Assembly: GCA_943327755.2 (NCBI GenBank)
Contig: CALPYF020000016.1
Location: 1 to 64,000, forward strand
Direction: 5' to 3'
Length of the DNA: 64,000 nucleotides
Source of the DNA: Deinococcus hopiensis KR-140
Lineage (GTDB): Bacteria; Deinococcota; Deinococci; Deinococcales; Deinococcaceae
A program made the position numbers and the translations under genes. Position 1 is the first letter of the stretch; the number at the start of each line of letters is the position of its first letter. The notes beneath the pieces were generated by a model. It had not been told where the DNA came from. It ran no database searches and saw only the letters and a program-made list of their open reading frames with translations. Below are positions 27,766-39,804 of the stretch, piece after piece.

Positions 27766-28755
27766 TCAGCTCCAGTTCCAGACGGTGGGTTCGTACTCGT
27801 ACGAGCCAGGCGCGAGGCGGCGCAGGTGCCCGATGGCCGGGAACGGGAAGTGGTATCCGGTCACCCAGAGTTTGCCGTCGGTGATGCGCGCGAAGATCTC
27901 CTGGCGGGTGCGGGCGGCCTGCGCGCCGTCGGTGTCGAAGCCCACGTACGCGCCCTCATGCTTCAGGGAGAGCAGGAAGTGCCCGCCAGCGTCCCCGAGG
28001 ATCAGGGCGCTCTGGTCGCCGCTCTGCGCGAGGACGCTGTGGTGGTTGGCGGTGTGGCCGGGCGTGGCGACGGTCAGGACGCCGGGCACGATTTCCTCAC
28101 CACTTTTCAGGAGTTTGAACTTGTCCTTCAGGCCGATCAGGTTGGTCTTGACGGCGTCGTTGGGGTTGGCCTGCGTGACCCAGAAGTTGAATTCGGCCTC
28201 GTTGATCAGGTGCTGGGCGTTCGCGAAGGTGGGCTTGCCGTTCGTGGTCAGGCCGCCGATGTGGTCCCCGTGCCCGTGCGTGATGAACACGACGCTGATC
28301 GTGTCGGGTTCGATCCCAGCGCGGCGCAGGTTCGCGACCAGCTGCCCGCCGGTGCCGCCGCGGCCGGTGTCGATCAGGATGCGTTTGCCGCCGATCTCCA
28401 GCACGACCGGGTTGAAGTGGTTCACGGTGTTCGTGGCGGGCACAGAGTACTCGGCGAGGGTCGCGGCGAACTCGGCCTGCCGGTCGGGGTTGGCGCCCCA
28501 GGTGGGCAGCAGCGCGGCCAGTGGGGCGGTGCCGTCGCTGACGGTGGTCAGGGTCATGTCGCCGATCTTCTGGCGGTAGAAGCCGCTGCCGTTCATGGCC
28601 ATCGCGCCGGACGCGGCGGCGGGGGTGGCCGGTGTGGCGGGGGCGGTCTGGGCACCGGCCAGGGGCGCGGCGGCCAGGGCGGCGCCGGTGGCGGTCAGGA
28701 AGCGCAGCGTGTCGCGGCGGGCGGGACGGGGGGCAGTGCGGTCGTCTTGGGGCAT
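27766..28755 (-). CDS. Tat-exported MBL-fold metallo-hydrolase
   Basis: A 329-residue protein. The N-terminus ARRDTLRFLTATGAALAAA is a twin-arginine signal (RR, hydrophobic core, AGA-Q cleavage region around residue 35), so the enzyme is probably folded and metallated before export. The metallo-beta-lactamase fold shows the HxHxDH motif as THGHGDHIGG, a later GHTANHH and LGDAGGH. Relatives include lactonases and other hydrolases; the substrate is open. Start ATG 28755 has GGAGGT 6 nt upstream. The TatA-TatC genes lie in the same window. Confidence 0.88.
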   Translation of the reverse strand: MPQDDRTAPRPARRDTLRFLTATGAALAAAPLAGAQTAPATPATPAAASGAMAMNGSGFYRQKIGDMTLTTVSDGTAPLAALLPTWGANPDRQAEFAATLAEYSVPATNTVNHFNPVVLEIGGKRILIDTGRGGTGGQLVANLRRAGIEPDTISVVFITHGHGDHIGGLTTNGKPTFANAQHLINEAEFNFWVTQANPNDAVKTNLIGLKDKFKLLKSGEEIVPGVLTVATPGHTANHHSVLAQSGDQSALILGDAGGHFLLSLKHEGAYVGFDTDGAQAARTRQEIFARITDGKLWVTGYHFPFPAIGHLRRLAPGSYEYEPTVWNWS

Positions 28756-28932
28756 GCGTGAACCTCCGGGGGGTGAACTGTGGAAAACGCGTCCACGTTA
28801 AACGACCCGGGCGGGCCGGAGATGTCAGCCAGCCCGCCATCTCCCCGCCGGGCCTTGAGCGATCCTTCACGGCCCCCGCCGCCCTGTCGGCAGACTGCGC
28901 TACCCGTTTTCTGCCCCTGCGCCCGGACAGGA

Positions 28933-28966
28933 GTCGGCGGGCAGGCCGAGTGCCCTGCCCGCCGAC
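28933..28966. terminator. Stem-loop after the GGDEF/EAL gene
   Basis: A perfect 13-bp stem GTCGGCGGGCAGG / CCTGCCCGCCGAC with an 8-nt loop lies 15 nt beyond the minus-strand stop codon at 28982. No U-tract. Confidence 0.55.
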
Positions 28967-28981
28967 CACCCCTCCGTCCGG

Positions 28982-31606
28982 TCAGTGCTCGCGCAGCCAG
29001 CTGATCAGGTCCGGGCCGGACAGCGGGGGCGTGATGGCGTAGCCCTGCGCGGCGTCGCAGCCCAGTTCCCGCAGGATGCCCAGCTGGTCGGCCGTCTCGA
29101 CGCCCACCGCCACGACCTGCAAACCGAGGTTGTGTGCCAGGTCGATGGTGCCCTGCACGAGCGTCAGGGACTTCTCGTCGCCCGGCAGGCGGGCGGTCAG
29201 GGTGGGGTGCAGCTTGACGGTGTTCAGCGGGAAGCGGGTCAGGGCCGCGAGGCTGCTGGCGCCGTCCCCGAAGTCGTCCACGCTCAGGCGCGCGCCCAGC
29301 GAGCGCAGCTGCTCGAGCAGACCCAGCGTCTCCTGGCTGTGGTCAAGCAGGCTGCCCGCACTGACTTCGATGTCGGGGGCCCCCTCGGCGGACAGCAGCG
29401 GCAGCAGGCGGCGCAGGCCGGCCGAGCGGCGCAGTTCCTCCAGGCTGAGATTCACGCTGACCGCCCAGTTGGCGTACCGCCCGGGCAGCGCGGCGCGCAC
29501 GGCCTGACGCCCCAGCACGGCCTCCTGCACGACCCACTCGCTGACGTGCGTGATCAGTTCGCTGCGGCTGGCCAGATCCAGGAAGCCGGCTGGCCCCAGC
29601 AGGCCCAGGGTGGGGTGGTTCCAGCGCAGCAGCGCCTCGGCGCTGAACGCCCGGTCGCGTCTCAGGGACAGCGCCGGCTGGTACAGCAGCGTGAACTGGT
29701 CCTTGTCCAGCGCGCCGCGCAGCGCCTCTTCCAGTTCGAAGGCGCGGGCGACCTCGTCACGCAGCGCGGGCTGGAAGACGCTGCGCTGCGCGCGGCCCTG
29801 CCGCTTGGCGTGCTGCATGGCCACCTCGGCGTTGGCCAGCACCGCGTCCCCCGGGCCGTCGGGGCGGCGCTCGGCGACGCCCAGCGCGGCGGTCAGCTGC
29901 ACGTCCCGCTGACCGACCCGCAGGGGGCTGTCCAGCACGACCTCGACGCGCCCGAGCGTCTCGGCGGCCCCCAGGCCGGGCAGGAAGACCACGAACGAAT
30001 CGTCCGCCAGGCGGGCCGCGAGGCCGCGCGTCTCGCTGCTCAGGTCGTTCAGGCGCGCGGCCAGCTGGATGAGCAGCCGGTCGCAGGCCGTGCGGCTCAG
30101 CGCGGCGTTCAGTTCGGAGAACCCGTCGATGTCCAGGCACACGGCGGCGCCCGGGGCGTCCTGGCGGGTCAGGGCCTCGCGGATGCCGGTGCGGTTCATC
30201 AGGCCGGTCAGGGCGTCGTGGCGGGCGTCGTGGCGGATCTTGGCCTGCGCGCGGCGCAAGGCGGTCAGGTCCCGCAGGGTCAGCAGGACGCTGCCGCGCG
30301 CGCCGCCCGCCTCGCCCCCCACACCCGTGGCGCGCAGTTCCATCTGCCGCACCGTGCCGTCCGGGAGGGCCAGCAGCACCTCGCGCCGCAGCGGCAGGCT
30401 GATCTCCTTCCAGTCCGGCAGGGCCAGCGGTTCGCCCTCGGGCGTGAAGATCTTGACGCCCAGTTCGGTCAGGACCCGCGTGACGGCCAGCCCCACCAGC
30501 CGCGCCGCCTCGACGCCCAGCAGGGTCGAGGCGCGCTCGCTGACGAGCTGGGCGCGCCCAGCGTGATCCACGAGGATCGTGGCGTCCTCCGACAGGGCCA
30601 GCACCTGATTCATGACGCCCAGCGGCGCGTGGCCCTCGCGGGTCCCGGCCTCGCCCTCGGCCACCAGCAGGCCCGGCTCGGAGGTGCGGCGCACCCGCAG
30701 GGTGAGGCTGCCGCCCCCGGCGAGTTCCACGTCCGCGCGGGCCGCTCCGCCGGTCGCGGCGAGCCGCACGAGGTCACGTACCGCGTCAGACGGGACATTC
30801 GCGAAGCACGCCCAGGACCACAGGGGCGCGCCCGTCACGGTGGGCGCCCCGGCAGGCATGAGGCTCAGGAAGCCCTGGCTGGCCTGCAACACGGCGCCCG
30901 AATCGGCGATGAGCGCGGCGGGCGTGTCGGTGTCCAGCAGTGCCGAGACGCGCGCGGCGCGTTCGTACTCGCCGGTCACGTCCTGCAGGGTGAGCATCAC
31001 CCCGGCCGACGACGCCCCGAAGTAGGGCCGGGCCTCGCCGCGCACCCACAGGGTCTGCTCCCCCTGCCGGACCTGCTCGTCCGGCAGGCGCACCGAGCGG
31101 CCCGCGCCCGCCTGCGTCAGGGCGTGCACCAGGGCGGGCCGGTCATGGAAGACCTCCTGCACGGCCCGGCCGGTCACGTCGGGTTCGGCCAGGCTGAACA
31201 GTTCCAGGAAGGGGCGGCTGACCTTGCGGAACACCAGCTCGCCGGTCAGCCACGCGGTCGCGACGGGCAGCTGGGTGATCAGCACCTCGGTCTCGCGGTG
31301 GACGCCCTCGGTGCGGGCGGCGGCAAGCAGCATGGTCAGCACCTGCACCGCCGCCTGCGGGGCGGGGCCGTCGTCCTGCCACAGCAGACCCAGCAGCGCG
31401 CCGTCGCGCGTGAGCCAGGTCATCTCGCCCCGCTCGAACCACTCGTCGGGCGGCACGAGATCCACCCCGGCCCGCTCGGGGGGGGTGTCGGCGCGGACGC
31501 GCAGCACCTCGTCGCCCAGCGAGGCGAGGAGGGTGGCGTGGGGCGTGTGGACGCGCATCAGGTCACTCAGGGCGGCCTGAACGGCAGAGAAGGCGGCGGG
31601 AGTCAC
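28982..31606 (-). CDS. PAS-GGDEF-EAL protein, degenerate GGDEF and altered EAL residues
   Basis: About 874 residues, cytoplasmic, with PAS-like sensor repeats (TAWLTGELVFRKVSRPFLELF; ATILVDHAGRAQLVSERASTLLG) followed by GGDEF (about residues 430-590) and EAL (about 620-870). The GGDEF signature reads ADDSF near 530, so diguanylate cyclase activity is unlikely. The EAL domain keeps EALLRW, NLSLEE, DDFG, GVET and AQGY, but the ELTE-type glutamate is Ala (IEVSA) and the catalytic KID is KLH. It may sense c-di-GMP rather than hydrolyse it. GTG 31606, with GAGG 9 nt upstream, is preferred to ATG 31705 because the extra codons lack G/C third-position bias. Confidence 0.88.
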   Translation of the reverse strand: MTPAAFSAVQAALSDLMRVHTPHATLLASLGDEVLRVRADTPPERAGVDLVPPDEWFERGEMTWLTRDGALLGLLWQDDGPAPQAAVQVLTMLLAAARTEGVHRETEVLITQLPVATAWLTGELVFRKVSRPFLELFSLAEPDVTGRAVQEVFHDRPALVHALTQAGAGRSVRLPDEQVRQGEQTLWVRGEARPYFGASSAGVMLTLQDVTGEYERAARVSALLDTDTPAALIADSGAVLQASQGFLSLMPAGAPTVTGAPLWSWACFANVPSDAVRDLVRLAATGGAARADVELAGGGSLTLRVRRTSEPGLLVAEGEAGTREGHAPLGVMNQVLALSEDATILVDHAGRAQLVSERASTLLGVEAARLVGLAVTRVLTELGVKIFTPEGEPLALPDWKEISLPLRREVLLALPDGTVRQMELRATGVGGEAGGARGSVLLTLRDLTALRRAQAKIRHDARHDALTGLMNRTGIREALTRQDAPGAAVCLDIDGFSELNAALSRTACDRLLIQLAARLNDLSSETRGLAARLADDSFVVFLPGLGAAETLGRVEVVLDSPLRVGQRDVQLTAALGVAERRPDGPGDAVLANAEVAMQHAKRQGRAQRSVFQPALRDEVARAFELEEALRGALDKDQFTLLYQPALSLRRDRAFSAEALLRWNHPTLGLLGPAGFLDLASRSELITHVSEWVVQEAVLGRQAVRAALPGRYANWAVSVNLSLEELRRSAGLRRLLPLLSAEGAPDIEVSAGSLLDHSQETLGLLEQLRSLGARLSVDDFGDGASSLAALTRFPLNTVKLHPTLTARLPGDEKSLTLVQGTIDLAHNLGLQVVAVGVETADQLGILRELGCDAAQGYAITPPLSGPDLISWLREH

Positions 31607-31782
31607 AATGGCATACCTCGAACCAGCGGGGGAAGGGCGGGGGGCGTCAGCCAGCGCATACGCCGGAATCCTGACATCCGGACTCTTACGCTCATCATTC
31701 ATCATTTGTGATGCGGGCGAGGTTCATCCTGACCACCCCCCCCGCCTGCCCCCCCCGGCCGGTCGCGGGTGGGCGCGGGACT

Positions 31783-31788
31783 TATCCT
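31783..31788 (+). promoter_or_regulatory. -10 box TATCCT of a leaderless promoter
   Basis: TATCCT lies 6 nt before the ATG at 31795. Confidence 0.6.
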
Positions 31789-31794
31789 GTGGGC

Positions 31795-32493
<699 letters not shown>

Positions 32494-32563
32494 GCCGGAA
32501 TCCGTTCCTTCCCGCATCCGCCCGGGTTGAAAGGCAGACCTCACCCCTTCCACCGGAACTCGC

Positions 32564-33571
32564 ATGATCGACCTGCTGTCCCGCAACCCCAGCCTAGACC
32601 CGGAGGCCCTGACGGCCGAACTGGCCCCCACGCCCCGCTACCAGGGCGTGCGGTTCGCCACGTACCACCCGAACGCGGCCTACCCCAGCCAGGAGGAGGC
32701 CCGCGTGGCCACGCAGGCGTTCCTGAAGGGCGCGCAGGTGCGGCCCGGGGGCTTCCGCCTGTTCCGCCGCGCCAAGCCCGAGGGCCGCGGCCTGTACCTT
32801 GACGGGGGGTTCGGGGTGGGCAAGACGCACCTGCTGGCCAGCGCGTGGCACGAGGCGCCGGGCCGCGCGGCCCTGATGAGCTTCCAGGACCTGATGTACA
32901 TCATCGGGGCGCTGGGCATGACCCGCGCCGTGGACGCCTTCCGCGGGCACGACCTGCTCCTGATCGACGAGTTCGAACTGGACGACCCGGGCAACACGCA
33001 CATGGCGAACACGTTCCTGGGGCAGCTGATGCCCGGCGGGACGAGCGTGATCGCCACGAGCAACACCGAACCCGGCGCGCTTGGTCAGGGGCGCTTCAAC
33101 GCCAGTGACTTCCAGCGGCAGATCCAGGCGATCGCCAGCCGCTTCGAGACGCACCGCATCGACGGGCCGGACTACCGTCAGCGCGGCGTGCGGCCCGAGG
33201 ACGTCCTGACGCCCACCGAGTTCACCGCGTGGGAGGCCCGGCAGCAGGGCGCGACGCTGGCCCGCCTGAACCACCGTGACCTGAGCCGTCACCTGCTGCA
33301 GGTGCACCCCAGCCGCTTCAGCCGCCTGCTGCAGGGCGTCAGCGCCGTCGCGGTCACGGACCTAACACCCATGCCCGACCAGAACGTCGCGCTGCGCTTC
33401 GTGCATTTCATCGACAAGCTGTACGACCTGGGCCTGCACGCCGCGTTCACCGGCACGAACCTGTCCGGGCTGTTCAGCGACACGTACCGGCACGGCGCGT
33501 ACGCCAAGAAGTACAGCCGCTGCCTGTCACGCCTGTCCGAACTGTTGAAAGAGGCCCGGCAGGAGCTGTAG
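32564..33571 (+). CDS. zapE: ZapE/AFG1-like ATPase
   Basis: A 335-residue AAA-type ATPase of the AFG1/ZapE family. Walker A is GGFGVGKTHLL (about residues 86-96), Walker B LLLIDEFELDDPGN, then SVIATSNTEPGALGQGRF (sensor 1) and SRFETHRIDGPDYR (arginine finger region), with FVHFIDKLYD typical for the family. ZapE destabilises FtsZ polymers in E. coli; AFG1 homologues act in protein turnover. The start ATG 32564 is not strongly supported by an upstream signal. Followed by a stem-loop and then the carboxyltransferase gene. Confidence 0.88.
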   Translation: MIDLLSRNPSLDPEALTAELAPTPRYQGVRFATYHPNAAYPSQEEARVATQAFLKGAQVRPGGFRLFRRAKPEGRGLYLDGGFGVGKTHLLASAWHEAPGRAALMSFQDLMYIIGALGMTRAVDAFRGHDLLLIDEFELDDPGNTHMANTFLGQLMPGGTSVIATSNTEPGALGQGRFNASDFQRQIQAIASRFETHRIDGPDYRQRGVRPEDVLTPTEFTAWEARQQGATLARLNHRDLSRHLLQVHPSRFSRLLQGVSAVAVTDLTPMPDQNVALRFVHFIDKLYDLGLHAAFTGTNLSGLFSDTYRHGAYAKKYSRCLSRLSELLKEARQEL

Positions 33572-33580
33572 GGGGCGGTC

Positions 33581-33609
33581 AGCCGGGCGCCTGCCGACCT
33601 CGCCCGGCT
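33581..33609 (+). terminator. Stem-loop after zapE
   Basis: A perfect 8-bp stem AGCCGGGC / GCCCGGCT with a 13-nt loop lies 10 nt after the zapE stop. Confidence 0.5.
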
Positions 33610-33634
33610 GTTCCCGCCACGGTCACGCGCGCAC

Positions 33635-33648
33635 CTAACGCCCGTTTG
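33635..33648. promoter_or_regulatory. PaaR-type TetR operator at the carboxyltransferase promoter
   Basis: CTAACGCCCGTTTG matches the consensus CNAACGNNCGTTNG that I recall for Thermus thermophilus PaaR at every fixed position. It ends 2 nt before the TAGCAT -10 box, so a bound repressor would block the promoter. The only other match I found precedes the TetR gene at 51685. Confidence 0.6.
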
Positions 33649-33650
33649 GG

Positions 33651-33656
33651 TAGCAT
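33651..33656 (+). promoter_or_regulatory. -10 box TAGCAT of the carboxyltransferase gene
   Basis: TAGCAT lies 6 nt before the ATG at 33663. Confidence 0.6.
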
Positions 33657-33662
33657 GCGCGC

Positions 33663-35225
<1,563 letters not shown>

Positions 35226-35303
35226 GGGGGCAGTGGGGAGTGGGAAGTAGGGAGTGGATGAGACGCTGACCTCCGGTCCACTCACCACTTCCCACTTCCT
35301 ACT
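35226..35303. repeat. G-tract-rich inverted repeat, copy 1
   Basis: It starts at the base after the carboxyltransferase stop codon. Plus-strand G tracts at 35226-35230, 35235-35238, 35242-35244 and 35250-35252 are spaced 4, 3 and 5 nt, fitting a G-quadruplex pattern. Arms 35232-35257 and 35278-35303 pair at 22 of 26 positions around a loop containing GCTGACCTCCG (35265-35275). That loop sequence is identical in copy 3 at 63826-63836. Confidence 0.65.
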
Positions 35304-35334
35304 TTCCATTACCGTCCCGGCGGCCCCGCGCGCC

Positions 35335-35340
35335 TAGACT
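35335..35340 (+). promoter_or_regulatory. -10 box TAGACT of msrB
   Basis: TAGACT lies 6 nt before the ATG at 35347. Confidence 0.6.
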
Positions 35341-35346
35341 GCCCTC

Positions 35347-35799
35347 ATGACTGACAAGCCGTTCGTGAAGCCGTCGGATGCGGAGCTGCGAGAGCGGCTG
35401 ACGCCCATGCAGTACAGCGTGACCCAGCACGAGGGGACCGAGCGGGCCTTCACCGGGGAGTACTGGGACCACACGGAGGAGGGCATCTACGTGGACGTCG
35501 TGAGCGGCGAGCCGCTGTTTTCCAGCCTGGACAAGTACGACGCGGGGTGCGGCTGGCCCAGTTTCACGCGCCCGATTCCCAGCGTGGCCTTGACGGAGAA
35601 CACGGATTACAAGATCGGGTACGCGCGGACCGAGGTCCGGTCGGCGGGGGCGGATTCGCACCTGGGGCACGTGTTCCCGGACGGCCCGCGTGAGCATGGG
35701 GGGCTGCGGTACTGCATCAACTCGGCGGCGTTGCGGTTCGTGCCGGTGTCGGAACTGGACGCGCAGGGGTACGGGGAGTTCCGGGCGCTGTTCGGGTGA
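35347..35799 (+). CDS. msrB: Peptide-methionine (R)-S-oxide reductase MsrB, zinc-less form
   Basis: A 150-residue MsrB. Characteristic segments are CGWPSFTRPI, VRSAGADSHLGHVFPDGP and the catalytic RYCINSAALRFVP. It reduces methionine-R-sulphoxide in proteins, a repair step that fits an oxidant-resistant organism. Both structural CxxC pairs of zinc-type MsrB are missing (VVSGEPLF and SAGADSHLGH where cysteines would be). A resolving cysteine candidate is the Cys of AGCGWPSF. Single leaderless gene, ended by a strong stem-loop. Confidence 0.95.
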   Translation: MTDKPFVKPSDAELRERLTPMQYSVTQHEGTERAFTGEYWDHTEEGIYVDVVSGEPLFSSLDKYDAGCGWPSFTRPIPSVALTENTDYKIGYARTEVRSAGADSHLGHVFPDGPREHGGLRYCINSAALRFVPVSELDAQGYGEFRALFG

Positions 35800-35811
35800 A
35801 CGGCAAGGATT

Positions 35812-35841
35812 GAGGGGGAGGCCAGTCGCAGCCTCCCCCTC
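35812..35841. terminator. Stem-loop between msrB and the CAP lipoprotein gene
   Basis: A perfect 11-bp stem GAGGGGGAGGC / GCCTCCCCCTC with an 8-nt loop between convergent genes. Confidence 0.65.
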
Positions 35842-35855
35842 CCCTGTGCTGATCG

Positions 35856-36680
35856 TCAGCGGGCGCCGAAGTCCTGCACCCAGTAGTGCTTGTAGGTGCT
35901 GGTGCCCGCATACGCGTACCCGACGCCGAGTTCCTTGAAGGCGGGGTTCATGATGTTCCGGCAGTGCCCTTCACTCTTCAGCCAGCCGTCCACGACGGCC
36001 TGGGGGGTGGTCTGCCCGGCGGCGATGTTCTCGCCGATAGTGCGGTAGGGGGTGTACCCGGCGTTCGTGATGCGCTGCGCGAAGGTCCGGCCGTCCAGGC
36101 TGGTGTGGCTGAAGTAGTTCTGGGCGGCCATGTCGGTCGCGTGACCCTGCGCGGCCTGCGCCAGTTGCGCGTTCCAGGTGAGCGGGGCGGCGGCGGCGTA
36201 GCTGGTGGCGCCGCAGGTGCGGGGCACGGCGCGCGCGGCGTTCGTGAGGTCCAGGACCTGCTGCGCGAACGCGCTGGGCGTGGTCGGTGCGGGGGCCGGG
36301 GCGGGCGCGGGGGCGCTGGCGGCGGTGACGGTTACGGGGAAGTCGATGAACGACGCGGCGTTCGTGGCGAGCGCGGCGCGGATGGTGGCGCTGCCCGCCG
36401 AGACGGCCGTGACGAGGCCGGTCTGGGTGACGGTGGCGACGGTGGCGTTGCTGGTGGTCCATTTCAGCTGGCCGGGCTGGGCGGGTTGGCCGTTCACGGT
36501 GACGTTCAGTTGCAGGGTCTGCCCGGCGGTCAGGGCGACGGGGCTGGCGACGGCCTGCGCGGCGAGGGTCAGGGGTTGCTGGGGGGCGGGGGGGCCCGCC
36601 GGGGTGCTGGTACTGCCGCAGGCGGCGAGGGTGAGGGCGAGCAGCGCGGCGGCGCCGCCTCGCAGAAATGCGGTGGGCAT
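35856..36680 (-). CDS. CAP/SCP-domain lipoprotein with a BIG2-like domain
   Basis: A 274-residue precursor. Signal peptide with lipobox LTLAAC (Cys about residue 21), so it is lipidated by Lgt. Residues about 40-120 look like a bacterial Ig-like BIG2 domain (LTAGQTLQLNVTVNG, TSNATVATVTQTGLVTAVSAGSATI). An Ala-Pro linker leads to a CAP domain: LTWNAQLAQAAQGHATDMAAQNYFSHTS, TIGENIAAG and HCRNIMNPAFKELGVGYA contain the usual His and Glu residues. Function of bacterial CAP proteins is generally unknown; surface binding is likely. Upstream lies an AT-richer 170-nt region holding the promoter. Confidence 0.9.
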   Translation of the reverse strand: MPTAFLRGGAAALLALTLAACGSTSTPAGPPAPQQPLTLAAQAVASPVALTAGQTLQLNVTVNGQPAQPGQLKWTTSNATVATVTQTGLVTAVSAGSATIRAALATNAASFIDFPVTVTAASAPAPAPAPAPTTPSAFAQQVLDLTNAARAVPRTCGATSYAAAAPLTWNAQLAQAAQGHATDMAAQNYFSHTSLDGRTFAQRITNAGYTPYRTIGENIAAGQTTPQAVVDGWLKSEGHCRNIMNPAFKELGVGYAYAGTSTYKHYWVQDFGAR

Positions 36681-36850
36681 GTGGTCATTAGAACTGGTTC
36701 AAGACCGCATAAACATGAGACATTCTGACTCATTTCTCACGGACAGCCGCAGTCGCGGCAGGAGAAAGAAAAACGCGTATTTGCCAAAAATTCCACACCG
36801 TGCATCTCTCACTGTTTGCAAATGACCGGTCGCGCATGAGGGCGAAAATC
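36681..36850. other. AT-richer intergenic region without a gene
   Basis: About 170 nt between two minus-strand genes, clearly lower in GC than its surroundings. It contains GCCGC-AGTC-GCGGC (36736-36749), an ATTTGC / GCAAAT pair and probably the promoter of the CAP lipoprotein gene. No open frame is credible. Confidence 0.4.
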
Positions 36851-37513
36851 TCACAGCGTCAACACGGAGTAGTGAACTACCTCACCCGGAGACGCCGTGG
36901 CGTCCTCATCTACCTGGGACACCCACAGCGGTCCACCCAGGTCCGCCGCCGCACCCAGCAGCGCCTCTTCCACCGCCGCGTCCCGCGCGCCCCACAGGTG
37001 CGCCGCCCCACCCGCCGCCCGGGAGTGCCACAGCAGCGCGCCCACCACCTCGCCGTCCCGGTACGCACTCAGGGGAACAAAGTCCCGGTCGCCCTCCAAC
37101 CGCGCCGCGAGCTGCCGCGCCAGCCCCTCGCCCCAGCCGGGCGTGCCGTGCGCGTGCGTCAGGGCCTCCGCCCACGGGCGCAGGTGCATGCGCGACACCT
37201 GCTCGACCACCACGCCCTCCCCTGCCCACGGCGCGGGGTCGGCGTGACCCACACGCACGCGGGCCACCTCCCGCCCCCGCAGGCCCACCAGCGGCCCGGC
37301 GGTCGCCACCAGCGGCGGCACGCCCTGCCCCTCGTGCCAGTCGAGCACCGCCGCCAGATCGACCCCGCGCACATCCGCCGGGAGGAACGTCGCGTTCAGC
37401 GCCAGCACGTTCACGCCCGGCGTGAGCAGCGTCACCGCGCCCCCCTGCTCGCGCTGCACGGCGGACAGCGGCGCGTGGAACTCCAGCAGGTCAGTCAGGA
37501 CACGGGGCAGCAT
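36851..37513 (-). CDS. Hypothetical protein, possibly GNAT-related
   Basis: A 220-residue soluble protein starting MLPRVLTDLLEFHAPLSAV. The pattern of strands and helices, with FVPLSAYRDGEVVGALLWHS followed by AHLWGARDAAVEEALL in the second half, resembles the core of GNAT acetyltransferases, but the acetyl-CoA loop (Q/RxxGxG/A) is not evident. I cannot assign a substrate. It is flanked by a low-GC region upstream of the CAP gene and by the ferredoxin gene. Confidence 0.65.
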   Translation of the reverse strand: MLPRVLTDLLEFHAPLSAVQREQGGAVTLLTPGVNVLALNATFLPADVRGVDLAAVLDWHEGQGVPPLVATAGPLVGLRGREVARVRVGHADPAPWAGEGVVVEQVSRMHLRPWAEALTHAHGTPGWGEGLARQLAARLEGDRDFVPLSAYRDGEVVGALLWHSRAAGGAAHLWGARDAAVEEALLGAAADLGGPLWVSQVDEDATASPGEVVHYSVLTL

Positions 37514-37666
37514 GCGGCCAGCCTACCGCCCCACATCAGCCCCGAGCCGCAGCGCCAGCCGGACCCGACCCGGTGAGCACTACCGCGTCCGCAGCAGGCC
37601 GGATCAACCCTCAGGGGCGCCCCGGGGCGTTCGCCACGCCCCTAGGCGCTGCCGTATCTCCTGGCA

Positions 37667-38050
37667 TCAGCCCTCGGTGGACGCGCCGGGGCGGGTCGTC
37701 CAGACGGGCTCGGGCTCGATCTGCTCGGCCGGGGCCTTGCCGGGCTCCAGACCGCTGCTGCTCGCCGTCTGGAGCGGCGTGACGCTCATGCCGGGCGCGC
37801 ACTCGATCTGACAGGACAGCCGCGCCTGCCCCAGCAGCCCCTTCTCGGTCAGCTTGTCGAACTCGGCAGCGGTCATGGCGTCGGGTTCGCCCTCCTCGAA
37901 ACTCACGCGGCAGGTCGTGCAGCGCGCCACGCCCCCGCAGCGGTGCAGGACGTCTACGCCACCACGCTCCAGCGCCAGCACCAGCCGCTCGCCCTCCTGC
38001 GCCTGAATCTCCCCGAAGCCCTGCACCTGCACCGTCAGCTGTTGCGTCAT
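37667..38050 (-). CDS. 2Fe-2S ferredoxin
   Basis: A 127-residue plant/adrenodoxin-type ferredoxin. The cluster cysteines are in HRCGGVARCTTCRV (C-x5-C-x2-C) with the fourth in RLSCQIEC. A C-terminal tail of about 40 residues, rich in Pro/Ser/Glu, is not part of the fold. It should carry electrons to an oxygenase or reductase not identified here. ATG 38050 is preferred to the in-frame ATG 38104, which lies inside the adenine deaminase 3' end. CATGCT is found 7 nt upstream. Confidence 0.9.
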   Translation of the reverse strand: MTQQLTVQVQGFGEIQAQEGERLVLALERGGVDVLHRCGGVARCTTCRVSFEEGEPDAMTAAEFDKLTEKGLLGQARLSCQIECAPGMSVTPLQTASSSGLEPGKAPAEQIEPEPVWTTRPGASTEG

Positions 38051-38084
38051 GTGGCCCAGCATGCCACGTTCCCCCTGTGGGCGC

Positions 38085-39755
<1,671 letters not shown>

Positions 39756-39760
39756 GACGC

Positions 39761-39766
39761 AGTGTA
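39761..39766 (-). promoter_or_regulatory. -10 box TACACT of ade
   Basis: Minus-strand TACACT lies 5 nt before the ATG at 39755. Confidence 0.5.
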
Positions 39767-39804
39767 GAGAAGTGCCCGCACCACGCCAACCCCGGCCCCG
39801 GAGC

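Noticed and set aside
31607..31705. N-terminal extension of the GGDEF/EAL protein to the ATG at 31705
   Set aside because: The 33 extra codons lack G/C third-position bias and look non-coding, and GTG 31606 has a Shine-Dalgarno-like GAGG.
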